Shown here piece after piece: positions 1-8,921 of a stretch of 64,000 nt of DNA (the first letter of the stretch is position 1; each line of letters starts with the position of its first letter). Made by a program: the position numbers and the translations under genes. Location: NCBI RefSeq assembly GCF_000407545.1, contig NZ_ASWH01000002.1, forward strand, positions 806,001 to 870,000, in the 5' to 3' direction. Under the pieces are notes generated by a model that saw only the letters and a program-made list of their open reading frames with translations, had not been told where the DNA came from and ran no database searches. The DNA is from Enterococcus gilvus ATCC BAA-350. GTDB taxonomy: Bacteria > Bacillota > Bacilli > Lactobacillales > Enterococcaceae.

Positions 1-1426
1 TTAAATAAACAAACCGCACATAACAGCATGATCACCGTCAAGGGAAGCGCTGCTACGATTGAACACGTTTGTAGCGCATCCAGCCCGCCTGTCATCAATA
101 GAACCAAGGCCAACATCGCCTGAATGACACCCCACAAAATCTTTTTATCGTTTCCGGGGTTCAAGTCGCCCTCCGATGAGAACATTGATAGAACAAAAAT
201 ACCCGAATTGGCCGATGTAATGAAGAAGGTACACAATAGGCAAATCGCGATAATAGAAAAGAGCATGCCTAATGGGTATTCAGCAAAAACAACAAAAAGA
301 GCCGTTTCTGTGACCTCTTTTGCCTTGTTAATGATCTCAATGTCTAAATGAAGACCAAGACTGCCAAAAATCGAGAACCAAATAAACGACACCATTGAAG
401 GAGCGATGATGACGCCCAAAACAAACTCTTTGATGGTTCTTCCTTTTGAGATTCTAGCGATGAACGTTCCAACAAACGGCCCCCAGGCGATCCACCACGA
501 CCAATAAAAAATCGTCCACGATCCGAGCCACGCATTGTCCCCGAAAGGATTGATTGAAAAGCTTTCTGACACGATCGTATTGATATAGCCGCCAAATGAG
601 TTCGTAAAAATATTCAAAGCCATGATTTTAGGCCCTACCAAAAATGCACCGAGCAAAATCGCAATCGCTAAAAACAAATTAATATCTGATAACAGCTTGA
701 TTCCTTTATCGATCCCGCTGACTGCGGTCCACGTATAGACAATGGTCAGTGCGACGATGATCACTATCTGAACCAACCTCGTCGTTGGAATATCAAATAG
801 GTAGTTCAGCCCTGAATTTATCTGCAAGGTTCCTTGTCCCAACGATGTAGCGATTCCTGCTACGGTCGCAAAAACTGCACAAATATCAATGAGTTTACCA
901 ATAGGCCCTCTCACGCCTTTTTCTCCTAAAATCGGTAAAAAAATACTGCTGATCAGTCCAGACGTATTTTTTCTAAATTGAAAATAGGCCAGTGCCATTC
1001 CAATGATCGAATAGGCTGCCCACGGATGAAATCCCCAGTGTAAAAAGGATTTTTGCATCGCCATATCTGCTGCTTTTTCCGTACCGCCAAAAGTCGTAAA
1101 ATGATTCAGCGGTTCCGCAACACCCCAGAAAACCAATCCGATCCCCATTCCTGCACCAAATAACATCGCAAACCACGAACGGTTGCTATATTCTGGAACC
1201 GAATCATCTGGTCCAAGCTTTATTTTCCCAAAACGACTAAAAGCAATAAGTAACGAGAAGATGACAAAAACAAACATCGCGATCAAATAAAACCAGCCAA
1301 ATGTATCCACCAAAAAAGCTTTTGTGCTATTCATCGCTTGCGCAAATGGGTCTGGAGCAATCAAGCCGATCAGTACGATTAATCCTGTAATCAAAAGCGA
1401 AACATAAAAAACGATATTTTTTTTCA
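1..1426 (-). CDS. BCCT-family transporter (probable glycine betaine carrier), 3' end cut by window edge
   Basis: Sodium- or proton-coupled importer of quaternary amines in the membrane. The reading frame from the ATG at 1426 stays open to the left edge, so the C-terminus is missing. It translates to repeated hydrophobic helices. It contains the BCCT signatures GMGIGLVFWGVAEP (about residues 94-107) and, further on, a tryptophan-rich WTIFYWSWWIAWGPFVGTF segment followed by ISKGR, which is the family's conserved central region. It is the last gene of the grd operon, 76 bases after the GrdH-like stop, so it most likely imports the substrate of that reductase. The position next to a component B of the GrdH/GrdI kind makes betaine the best guess; choline or carnitine cannot be excluded. 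Confidence 0.9.
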
Positions 1427-1463
1427 TCTTTAGGTTTCCTCTTCTCTTTAAAGTTTTTTTATT

Positions 1464-1492
1464 AGACGAACCGCGGTTTGGCGGTTCGTCCG
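1464..1492 (-). other. Intergenic hairpin between GrdH-like gene and BCCT gene
   Basis: Ten-base inverted repeat GACGAACCGC/GCGGTTCGTC with a six-base loop. On the minus strand no T-run follows it, so it looks like an mRNA processing or stability hairpin rather than a full terminator. It could lower expression of the carrier relative to the reductase. Confidence 0.45.
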
Positions 1493-1502
1493 TGAGTACA
1501 AA

Positions 1503-2822
1503 TTAAACTTTCACTTCAAAAAGTCGAGGTTCTTCGATCTCCGTCGATAGAGCGTCCAATGCGACCCCTACTCGATGGTAACGCAGGCGATGTTGAACTT
1601 CTTTTGGTGTCGCAGGGTCTCCCAATGGGTACGGGATTGAGATCGTTGGCACGATTCGATTGACGCCCACGGTTCGAGCAACTGGGATCAAGTTCGCCAT
1701 TTGAACGATCGTGATTCCTGCTTTTTCAATTTCTCTGGTCATCGTTGCACCGCAACGAGTACAGGTGCCTCAGGTGGAGGTTAAAATAACAGCTTTAACG
1801 CCATCTTCGATCAGTTCCTCTGCAATCTCTTGTCCCATCCGACTTGCTTCGGCTTGAGTCGTCCCTGTGCCGACAGTCGCATAAAAATAAGGATATACGC
1901 CGCCAATTTTGCCTTCTTCTGCGTACTCTTTCAATACATCTAATGGCAGGACAACATTTGGGTCATCATTGGCTGCGGCTGGATCGAATCCCGCATGGAT
2001 CGTCATAAATTCACCTTTTCTCAGGCTATCCATCGATTCCACATTGTACTTCCCCCATTTTGTTGCCGATGCCGATTGGATACGATCCGGATTGCCAACG
2101 GGAACGATCCCGCCTGACGTAACGAGAGCAACTTTCAGTTTTGTCAATTCTTCGGCAGAAATAGCTGGAGCGATAGGAGCTCTCTCAGATTTTGGAATAA
2201 CCAATTCAGAGTGATACGCTTCCCCATTCACCTTCTTCAGCAACATATCCATGACACGATCCGTCGCAGGAACTGGCGGGTCCAACCAAATTTGGTCGCG
2301 AACACCGCGCCCAAAATACCCTTCTTCTTCTGCCGAATGAAGTGTCTCTCCATATAATAAACGCAAAGCAAACGCGCTTATCTTCGCTACATCTTTACGC
2401 ATCGCCGCAGCACTGGCACCGCCTTGAAAGATGTACATTTCTTTACGGTACATTTCTACGCCCGGATTCTCCTCATTCATTGACGTGATTGCGGGTACAC
2501 CGAATTTCTTTTGAACAGCAGAACAAATATGCCCGCAGGCAGCCCCGTAACGTCCCGCTCGAAACGCTGGTCCCGCAAAGAAAATATCAAATTCTTTATC
2601 ATCTAGAAATTCCAATATTCGTTTGATTGCTTCATCGGTTTCCGAACCCATAAAGTTATCCCCGCAAATAATCGTGTGGGTGATCTCTACTTCGTCCTTC
2701 AACGCCTTAGCGTAAGCCATACCCGGACCGACGATTCCCTCTCTTATTTCCGGCTCATGACCAGCAAATTCTTCCCCGCCGATTTGTCCGAAAAATTGAT
2801 TGATATATAAAATCGCTTTCAT
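1503..2822 (-). CDS. grdH: Betaine/sarcosine/glycine reductase component B selenoprotein subunit (GrdH/GrdF/GrdB family), UGA read as Sec
   Basis: Substrate-specific subunit of the selenium-dependent reductase that cleaves the C-N bond of betaine (or glycine/sarcosine) with the pyruvoyl partner encoded upstream. The frame runs 439 residues only if the TGA at 1770-1772 (codon 351) is read through. The context is TST-Sec-GTCTRCGATM, the conserved selenocysteine motif of GrdB/F/H. On both sides of the TGA the protein continues in the same frame with family-typical sequence (before: AVILTST; after: REIEKAGITIVQMANLIPVA). Start is the ATG at 2822 after a GGAGG site. It lies 49 bases after the component-B proprotein. 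The substrate assignment to betaine rests on the adjacent BCCT carrier and is inference; the family assignment is firm. Confidence 0.93.
1747..1772 (-). promoter_or_regulatory. SECIS-like hairpin directly after the GrdH UGA codon
   Basis: Immediately downstream of UGA the mRNA can form a five-pair stem GCACC/GGTGC closing a 12-base loop (TGTACTCGTTGC). Bacterial SECIS elements sit in the coding region just 3' of the UGA and bind SelB. Position and size fit; the loop bases are not proven to be recognised. Confidence 0.5.
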
Positions 2823-2871
2823 ATTTTCCCTCCTAATTCCTACTCAACTACTAGACGTGTCTATTCTCTTG

Positions 2872-4197
2872 TTAGAATTCCACCATCGTCTTTGTTGACC
2901 AGCCCACTACTTGATCGCCGCAGAACATGGCATTATTTTCCATAATAATAGAACCGTCCGGCTTCACAGACGCACCAAGAATCTCATCATTTGACCAGCC
3001 TCCCGAAAGTCCGTCCCGCGCCAAAGCTTCCAATTCACCTAACACGGTTTCCATCGGCGGTAATTCGATCAATGTCGAGACGTTTCCAGCAGAGACGATC
3101 GCGTCGCATTTTTCATCCATTGATACCAGCGGTTGGCTCGCGCCGTCGCGCCCAGTACATTCATTGGTCAATCCGACAGTCTTGATGCCCGCATCCTCCA
3201 ATGCCACATAGCACGCTGTAAAATCAGCATCAGGATTGCCATAACCTTCCTCGGCAACGATTGCACTGTCTGCGCCCAAGCTTTTCGCCAGTTGTGCAAC
3301 AAAAAGTGCTGCGCGTTCCTTTTGCTCTAAAGCAACGTTTAAATTCGACATAATGATTCCCAGAAAGTTGATCGATTGTCCGTGCTCTTCATACAAGCGT
3401 TTGATCATCGGAAAATTTTGGAAATCATAGGTCGACCATTTCGATGAACATGGCATAAATGATCCTGAAATCATCGCGCCATCCAGCACCTCATTCGGAT
3501 GCATAAGCGTTGGGAGCATCCAGTTGCAATTCCAGCCGTAATTTAAGTCGTTGTACCCGTCATCTTCCATTTGAGACTGCGGTTGCAGAACAAAGACAAC
3601 ACTTGGTAATTTTGCTACAGCCTCATCACGCTTGGTTATTGGGTCCAAGGCATAGGTTTCTACCTCATCCGATTTCAACCCTTTCGTACAAGCACCGATA
3701 TACTCAGCTAAACGCATTCCTGCCCAGCGCAAAGCATGGTTTTTCTTTTGCTGTTCGTGATGCTCAAATGTTTCATCTGTATCGGCTACTAATACTACAT
3801 TTTTGAGTTGAGAGTAATACGTATATTTCGCGCCCTCGCCACTCATGTCGATCAGTCCGTCTTGAAAGCCGCCCCAATGTTTGCCTACAGCTAGCACGCT
3901 CATTCCCTTCAACGCATGGGTTACACCGTCTCCTGCCTGCATCAGTTTGCCTGTCACTCCGGGAAATACAGGACCACCACCGACGCGATACCGTGGTTCA
4001 ACTGCCTCTTTTACTGGGACGATCCGAACGTGATCTCCTGGGTTAACGATGTGCAAATCTGCCTCCGTGATGTGTTCATCCTCAAACACAACGTCTAACG
4101 CTTCTTTTTTATTTATTGTCAAGAGACCCTTCGTGTAGGTTGTTTTCTCACCGAATTGAATCTCATTAACATGAAAATTTGCGATATCCAATTTCAT
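2872..4197 (-). CDS. grdI: Betaine/sarcosine/glycine reductase component B proprotein (alpha/beta, pyruvoyl-forming; GrdI/GrdG/GrdE family)
   Basis: Proprotein of 441 residues that is cleaved in front of a cysteine to give two subunits, the new N-terminal cysteine becoming a pyruvoyl group that binds the amine substrate. The cleavage motif is visible as GSFMPCSSKWSTYDFQN with the cysteine at residue 250. Conserved family blocks GGGPVFPGVTG (about 73-83) and VGKHWGGFQDGLIDMSG (about 104-120) are present. Length matches the family. It sits between grdD and the selenoprotein subunit in one minus-strand operon. Which of betaine, sarcosine or glycine is used cannot be read from the sequence by eye; GrdI is chosen because of the terminal BCCT carrier. 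Confidence 0.93.
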   Translation of the reverse strand: MKLDIANFHVNEIQFGEKTTYTKGLLTINKKEALDVVFEDEHITEADLHIVNPGDHVRIVPVKEAVEPRYRVGGGPVFPGVTGKLMQAGDGVTHALKGMSVLAVGKHWGGFQDGLIDMSGEGAKYTYYSQLKNVVLVADTDETFEHHEQQKKNHALRWAGMRLAEYIGACTKGLKSDEVETYALDPITKRDEAVAKLPSVVFVLQPQSQMEDDGYNDLNYGWNCNWMLPTLMHPNEVLDGAMISGSFMPCSSKWSTYDFQNFPMIKRLYEEHGQSINFLGIIMSNLNVALEQKERAALFVAQLAKSLGADSAIVAEEGYGNPDADFTACYVALEDAGIKTVGLTNECTGRDGASQPLVSMDEKCDAIVSAGNVSTLIELPPMETVLGELEALARDGLSGGWSNDEILGASVKPDGSIIMENNAMFCGDQVVGWSTKTMVEF

Positions 4198-4304
4198 GTT
4201 GCTTGCTCCTTTCTCATTTCCAGGAATCGGTTTTTAGAAAAAATCATTTGATTTACGATCCCTGTACCCTTATAGCAATGAATATGATTTTTCAGATATT
4301 GAAC

Positions 4305-5462
4305 TTACTTTCCGATATAGCCTGCCTCTGCTAAAAATATTTTTGCTTCAGAAAGGTTCTTTTCAGCGATCATCACTACTGGACCTGTACAGCCCATCCC
4401 GCTTTCAGCGTATATGTTTTTCTTCCATAAATGCTGTACAGCTTCTTCTAGATCTAAAATTTCAACGCCGTGGATTTCTTCTGTGACGATCTCCTTTTCT
4501 GGAGGAACTGCTTCTTCTTGAAGACTTTCTTTTTGCGGCTGCGCTTCCTTTAACAGCTTGCTTAAAGAAGCTTGTTCGAGCTTAATGAACTCTGATTCCT
4601 GAATTTTTTTGAAATTTCCGCGAACCAATTCATCCGCAAATTCGATCGCACCACGAACGACCGGCGCACCTGAAGCTCTTGAAACGATCATAATCAATTT
4701 ATCCATGCCTTTTCCAACGCCCGGACCATAGCCGAAACCTAACGATTCATAATTTCCGCCTGTAGTATAGGAAGAAAATATTTTTTGCAAGACGTTTCCG
4801 GTCAATGAATCCATTACCATAACATCACAGGTTCCGTTGAGAACATCATTGCCTCGCATGATCGCACCGCCTTCGCTGCGGCTGGAATCTGCAAAATGAA
4901 TTGGATAGCCGTTTTCTGCCAAACGTTTCAACACGATCTCCGCTTGGCGAGCGCCATCAAGGTTCAATAGACCGACTGTCGGCGCTGCAATACCGCAAGC
5001 CTTGGCTGTAATGATGCCATATAACGCATTCAGCACCAGTGCTTCCACGCGTGTTAACGCAGATGTTCCAGTCGTTGTCGCAAGGTACATCTGTCTGCCT
5101 TTTGCAGGCGTGATGACTCTGCCAACAGTAGACACCCCAATAGGGAAAGGATAATGCATCGTGACTCCTGCATCCGCAAGTCCTTTTGTTAACAGCTCCT
5201 CGAGCCTCTGATGGCCTTCCTCTGCATCAGAAACCAAAACCGTCTCAATCCCTGAATAGTCTACGGTTTTCGTCCCGATTACTTTTATCGAAATCCCTTT
5301 GTCTGCGGCCATTTTTGCCGCTTCAATCAGCTCAGACTCATCGTGTTCGCTTCCTAGAGCAGTTAAGGCGACTGTTGAAGTAGTTTTTCGCCCCGTTTCC
5401 AAGGTGTCCGCAAGCTCTTGAAACACCTTTGCAATGAGTTGATCGGTTTCTTTTCCTGCCAT
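4305..5462 (-). CDS. grdD: Glycine/sarcosine/betaine reductase component C, alpha subunit GrdD
   Basis: PlsX-like subunit of protein C, which with GrdC releases acetyl phosphate from the carboxymethyl-selenoether carried by GrdA. 385 residues, normal for GrdD. Family features seen: VGLLNLDGARQAEIVLKRL in the middle, a GFGYGPGVGKGMDKLIMI stretch, and the C-terminal cysteine motif ESGMGCTGPVV that is thought to carry the acetyl thioester. Start ATG at 5462 lies 3 bases after the GrdC stop, so the two are translationally coupled. The region around residues 300-335 is rich in Glu, Gln and Lys and looks like a flexible linker. Confidence 0.95.
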   Translation of the reverse strand: MAGKETDQLIAKVFQELADTLETGRKTTSTVALTALGSEHDESELIEAAKMAADKGISIKVIGTKTVDYSGIETVLVSDAEEGHQRLEELLTKGLADAGVTMHYPFPIGVSTVGRVITPAKGRQMYLATTTGTSALTRVEALVLNALYGIITAKACGIAAPTVGLLNLDGARQAEIVLKRLAENGYPIHFADSSRSEGGAIMRGNDVLNGTCDVMVMDSLTGNVLQKIFSSYTTGGNYESLGFGYGPGVGKGMDKLIMIVSRASGAPVVRGAIEFADELVRGNFKKIQESEFIKLEQASLSKLLKEAQPQKESLQEEAVPPEKEIVTEEIHGVEILDLEEAVQHLWKKNIYAESGMGCTGPVVMIAEKNLSEAKIFLAEAGYIGK

Positions 5463-5465
5463 AAA

Positions 5466-7010
5466 CTATTCCTCAAGCTTTCCAGCAAGATGATTGGCAA
5501 AATCTCGTAAAGATCCCGCGATCATTTGCTTGATTTGATCTTCAGAAATTGTTTCTTCTTGTTTGCCGCTATTTTTTTGCATGACAAAAGAGATCCCATC
5601 AAACAAATTTGTCATTCTCCCTAGGAAAAGACTCCCTTTCCCGACAAACATTGCTCGATTGATACCATCTGCTAACATATTCTCTCTTGCAAAACCTAAA
5701 TAAGGTATCCCTGAAGGAATGTGTCCTTGCGTTGGTGCCCATCCGACCATACCGTGCTGTTTCACGAAATCTGGCAGCTCCGCTTTTTGGATTTGTCCCT
5801 TCATTACTGCCAATGCGCCGATCATTTTATAATTTGCTTCCGGCACGTTCCCAGCCCCCGCCGGTTTCGTAATATCTGGATTTTGCATCTCTACAGAATA
5901 TTTATCGATATCTGTTAGTTTTAATCCAGCGTTTTCCAAAGGGATACTCGTCAATGACGAAATCACCTTCTGAGGTGACGCTCCTGTTCCAACCGTGTGC
6001 CGCCCAACGATGTCGATATTCAATTCTGGATTGATCCCATCGTTTTTAGAGATCAATACCGCAAAGCTTGCCACACAATCTTCTAAAATCGGCAGACCTT
6101 TGTTCAAATGATCTTTTCCGTTCATGCCAAGCTTGGCAGTTGATCCGCCAGCAGCAACGATAACATTTTTGAAAACACCGGATTTAACCAAGGAAGCTGC
6201 TTGGATCAGTGCATGCGTAGGTCCAGCACAAAAACCACGGACATCGCTGCCTGTCGCGTTTTCCAGGCCTGCCATTTCCGCTGCTGCTTTTGCAAAATTC
6301 CCGCCGCCTCGTTGGTTCATATCTCCGCAGGCTTCTTCTGAACATTCCAATACATACTCGATCTCATTTTTATCAACGCCCGTCTGTTCTAGCAAATGTA
6401 AAATTGCAATCGTACAAGAGGCTTTTGAGACTAAGTTCTCAAAAATGACATGCGCAAATAAGGTATCATCTAAATTATGAGCGGCTTTGACACAACCAAC
6501 CGTGTCTCCATTAAAATAGATTGGTTCCGCCTTTTCATTCTTGATGAACCCGTCAATATCTTCCTTCGTTACTTTTTCCGAAAGCTTTTCTAAGATTTGT
6601 TCATCCAATAAAGGATGCTTGTCCAATTTACTTTTTATTGATTGACTAAAACGATCTTCTAACTTAACCAAGTCAAAGACATCGACATATTTCATCATGC
6701 CGATAAACTCCTCTTCAGGCATGATTTCGCCGAATTTTCCTTGTCGTTTGTTTTCAGCTTTTTTATCATACCAAGGGGTCTCGAATTCTTCGAGTTCTTC
6801 TGGTGTCATATTGCCAATATAGACTTGGTTTGGTGGATAGGATACACAAGTGTCATAGTCCCGCAAGTGTTCGCTTATGTTTTTTAAGTATTCTGAATCA
6901 GGATCAATTTTTCTTTGAAGTGTTTGAGTAGTACCATTGTGTACTACCATATCTGGGGTATGGGCAAGAAAATAGCTCGATCCTTTCAATACGCTATACA
7001 ATAGAAACAT
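5466..7010 (-). CDS. grdC: Glycine/sarcosine/betaine reductase component C, beta subunit GrdC
   Basis: Thiolase/FabH-like subunit of protein C that makes acetyl phosphate together with GrdD, conserving energy for substrate-level phosphorylation through acetate kinase. 514 residues, family-typical. Conserved signals: HTPDMVVHNGTTQT near the N-terminus, ECSEEACGDMNQRGGGNFAK (about 230-250), and HGMVGWAPTQGHIPSGIPY near residue 425. It lies between grdA and grdD; 3 bases separate its stop from grdD. Start taken at the first ATG (7010) behind GAAAGGATG; N-terminal residues MFLLYSVLKGSSYFL match the usual short hydrophobic beginning. Confidence 0.95.
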   Translation of the reverse strand: MFLLYSVLKGSSYFLAHTPDMVVHNGTTQTLQRKIDPDSEYLKNISEHLRDYDTCVSYPPNQVYIGNMTPEELEEFETPWYDKKAENKRQGKFGEIMPEEEFIGMMKYVDVFDLVKLEDRFSQSIKSKLDKHPLLDEQILEKLSEKVTKEDIDGFIKNEKAEPIYFNGDTVGCVKAAHNLDDTLFAHVIFENLVSKASCTIAILHLLEQTGVDKNEIEYVLECSEEACGDMNQRGGGNFAKAAAEMAGLENATGSDVRGFCAGPTHALIQAASLVKSGVFKNVIVAAGGSTAKLGMNGKDHLNKGLPILEDCVASFAVLISKNDGINPELNIDIVGRHTVGTGASPQKVISSLTSIPLENAGLKLTDIDKYSVEMQNPDITKPAGAGNVPEANYKMIGALAVMKGQIQKAELPDFVKQHGMVGWAPTQGHIPSGIPYLGFARENMLADGINRAMFVGKGSLFLGRMTNLFDGISFVMQKNSGKQEETISEDQIKQMIAGSLRDFANHLAGKLEE

Positions 7011-7083
7011 CCTTTCTTTTCACAATTTTGGAATGATACTGAACAAGTCAATGTCCAGTATCATAAAAAGCTGCACATCAAAC

Positions 7084-7548
7084 TTATTCACCTATTTGAC
7101 TTCGAATGGAAGCCATTTCGTCAACGATATCGTCAACATCTAGTACCATTTCCATCATGCCAACTTGTTCCTCGTACAGCTCAGAGTCGATCGTTTCTTT
7201 CATTTCTGGTTCAACGATATGATATACGTCAAGTCCTAACTGGACTCCCGCTAATGGACCGGCATACGTAGGGTCTCCTAAGGTTACAGTTTCGGCTGCT
7301 AATCCAGCAGCTTCACCTTCTGCCGCACCAAGAACAACAACAATATTCTCAGCACCAAATTCCTCTGTAAATTCCTTTACCCTCTTTTGATTTTCCAGAT
7401 CCATTGCGCCCGCGGCCGTTCAGACAAAGCATTCTGTAGATGAGAATACGACATCTGCGCCTAGTGGTGTCACACATTCTTCAATGGCTTGACCAGGAAC
7501 GCCGTCTCTGTCGCCGAGGATGATAACTTTTTTGTCTTTCAGCAACAT
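7084..7548 (-). CDS. grdA: Glycine/sarcosine/betaine reductase component A, selenoprotein GrdA
   Basis: Small selenoprotein that carries the carboxymethyl group between components B and C and is re-reduced by thioredoxin. The frame begins at ATG 7548 behind a strong AAGGAGGAA site and gives 154 residues if TGA 7420-7422 (codon 43) is read as selenocysteine. The context [17 protein letters not shown] matches the GrdA active-site motif, and the N-terminal [20 protein letters not shown] is also typical. Without read-through the product would be a useless 42-residue fragment. A conventional gene caller would start at 7404 and lose the active site. Operon neighbours are trxA upstream and grdC downstream. 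Confidence 0.96.
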
Positions 7549-7593
7549 AATGATTCCTCCTTGTTTTTTATATTATTTAATCGGTGTGACCCG

Positions 7594-7911
7594 TTAAATA
7601 TACTTTTGAATCATTGCTTCTACACTTTCTGGTGTCGCATCGTCTTTTACCAGTTCTTCAACTTTTTTTCCATCCTGATATATGGCGATCGCCGGGATAC
7701 CCAGAATTTTTTGCCCGATCGCTACCCTTCTCGCTTTCGCAGTATCCAGCTTTGCGAAGGGCATCTTATCGCTGTATTTCGCATCCAGCGCCTCGATACT
7801 CGGCATCAAAGCCTGACAGGGTTCACAGGTTTCTGAAAAGAAATCCACGAGCATCGTCCCTTCACTTTGCACTACTTCTGTTTCAAAATTCTTTTTGTCT
7901 AAAACTTTCAT
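7594..7911 (-). CDS. trxA: Thioredoxin of the grd operon with CEPC active site
   Basis: Redox carrier of 105 residues that re-reduces GrdA during amine reduction. Start chosen at MKVLDKKNFE (7911); the upstream in-frame extension is not family-like and the preceding GGGGTAATGAACC offers a ribosome site. The active site is C29-E-P-C32 in FFSETCEPCQ, not the usual WCGPC: both the tryptophan before the first cysteine and the glycine are replaced. Non-standard thioredoxin active sites are known from grd operons of amino-acid-fermenting clostridia. The cis-proline context GIPAIAIYQDGK is retained. It is followed after 45 bases by grdA. Confidence 0.9.
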   Translation of the reverse strand: MKVLDKKNFETEVVQSEGTMLVDFFSETCEPCQALMPSIEALDAKYSDKMPFAKLDTAKARRVAIGQKILGIPAIAIYQDGKKVEELVKDDATPESVEAMIQKYI

Positions 7912-7991
7912 TGGTTCATTACCCCTTACCCTTATGATGTAGCTGTCTCTCCTGATAAAAGACAGCTCAGATGGTTCCTTCAAGAAAAATT

Positions 7992-8921
7992 TTAGTGATG
8001 CAGATACTTCTCGATTGCGACGGCTGCTGTGGCCCCATCACCACTAGCGGTCACCACTTGGCGAACATTCTTCACACGCACATCGCCTGCTGCGTATACG
8101 CCAGGAACATTTGTTGCCATTTTTTCATCGGTTTTAATATAGCCGTTCTCCATGTCAATCATGTTTTCAAAGAGTTTCGATTGGGGTAAATAGCCAATAA
8201 AACTGAAAACACCGATCAACCCGTCTTCTTCGTCAGCGTCAAAACGAGTGGTCTCATTGGTTTGGGTATTGCGGATCGTAATAGACTCGACGATCCCATC
8301 CCCATCTAAACGTTCCACGATCGAATGATAAATGTAGTGAATCTTGTCATTGGCCATCACTTGCTCGATCGCGATCGCGTCTGCTGTTAGTTCCGCCAAG
8401 TTTTGGATAATCGTTACTTTTCGAGCAAATGTGGCTAAGAAAAGTGCTTCTTCTACGGCCGAATTTCCCCCACCGATAACAAATACCTCCATATCTTCGA
8501 AAAAGGCAGCGTCGCATGTCGCACAATAAGAAAGACCTTTGCCCATAAACTCCTTTTCATTCTCGCAACCGATCGGACGGGGAAATGCTCCTGAAGCAAT
8601 AATGACCGAACGGCCATGGTATTCTTCCTTTTTCCCTTTAAGAACCTTTACTTCGCTGGAAAGCTCAACATCAACAATCGTTTCTGCTGCTCTCTCAACA
8701 CCAAAAGAGGCTACCCGCTCAGACATACGCTGAATCAGCGAACGCCCTGATTCTTCTTCGAGACTTCCTGGGTAGTTCTCGATCTCGGAAGTCAAAATAA
8801 TCTGTCCGCCATCCTTTCCTTTTTCGATCAATAACGTTTTTAACCTTGCTCGACCAGCATAAATAGCTGCTGACAAGCCCGCTGGTCCTGCACCGATGAT
8901 GATAACGTCATACACTTGCAT
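7992..8921 (-). CDS. trxB: Thioredoxin reductase (NADPH), grd operon
   Basis: FAD enzyme passing electrons from NADPH to the thioredoxin downstream and so to GrdA. Start set at MQVYDVIIIGAG (8921) because GGGGGAT lies just upstream and the FAD-binding GxGxxG must be near the N-terminus; a longer frame to 8960 adds 13 atypical residues. 309 residues. Seen: GAGPAGLSAA (10-19), redox-active CATC at 133-136, second dinucleotide motif GGGNSAVEEA, and the C-terminal AAGDVR signature. It is the first gene of the operon, so the promoter for the whole reductase set should lie in 8922-9431. Confidence 0.93.
   Translation of the reverse strand: MQVYDVIIIGAGPAGLSAAIYAGRARLKTLLIEKGKDGGQIILTSEIENYPGSLEEESGRSLIQRMSERVASFGVERAAETIVDVELSSEVKVLKGKKEEYHGRSVIIASGAFPRPIGCENEKEFMGKGLSYCATCDAAFFEDMEVFVIGGGNSAVEEALFLATFARKVTIIQNLAELTADAIAIEQVMANDKIHYIYHSIVERLDGDGIVESITIRNTQTNETTRFDADEEDGLIGVFSFIGYLPQSKLFENMIDMENGYIKTDEKMATNVPGVYAAGDVRVKNVRQVVTASGDGATAAVAIEKYLHH

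Noticed and set aside
1503..2822. Two separate genes or a frameshifted pseudogene split by TGA at 1770
   Set aside because: The frame is continuous, the context matches the known selenocysteine site of component B, and grdA in the same operon has the same arrangement.
7084..7548. A short 106-residue gene starting at 7404
   Set aside because: It lacks a ribosome site and the GrdA active site; the true start is ATG 7548 behind AAGGAGG with UGA read as Sec.
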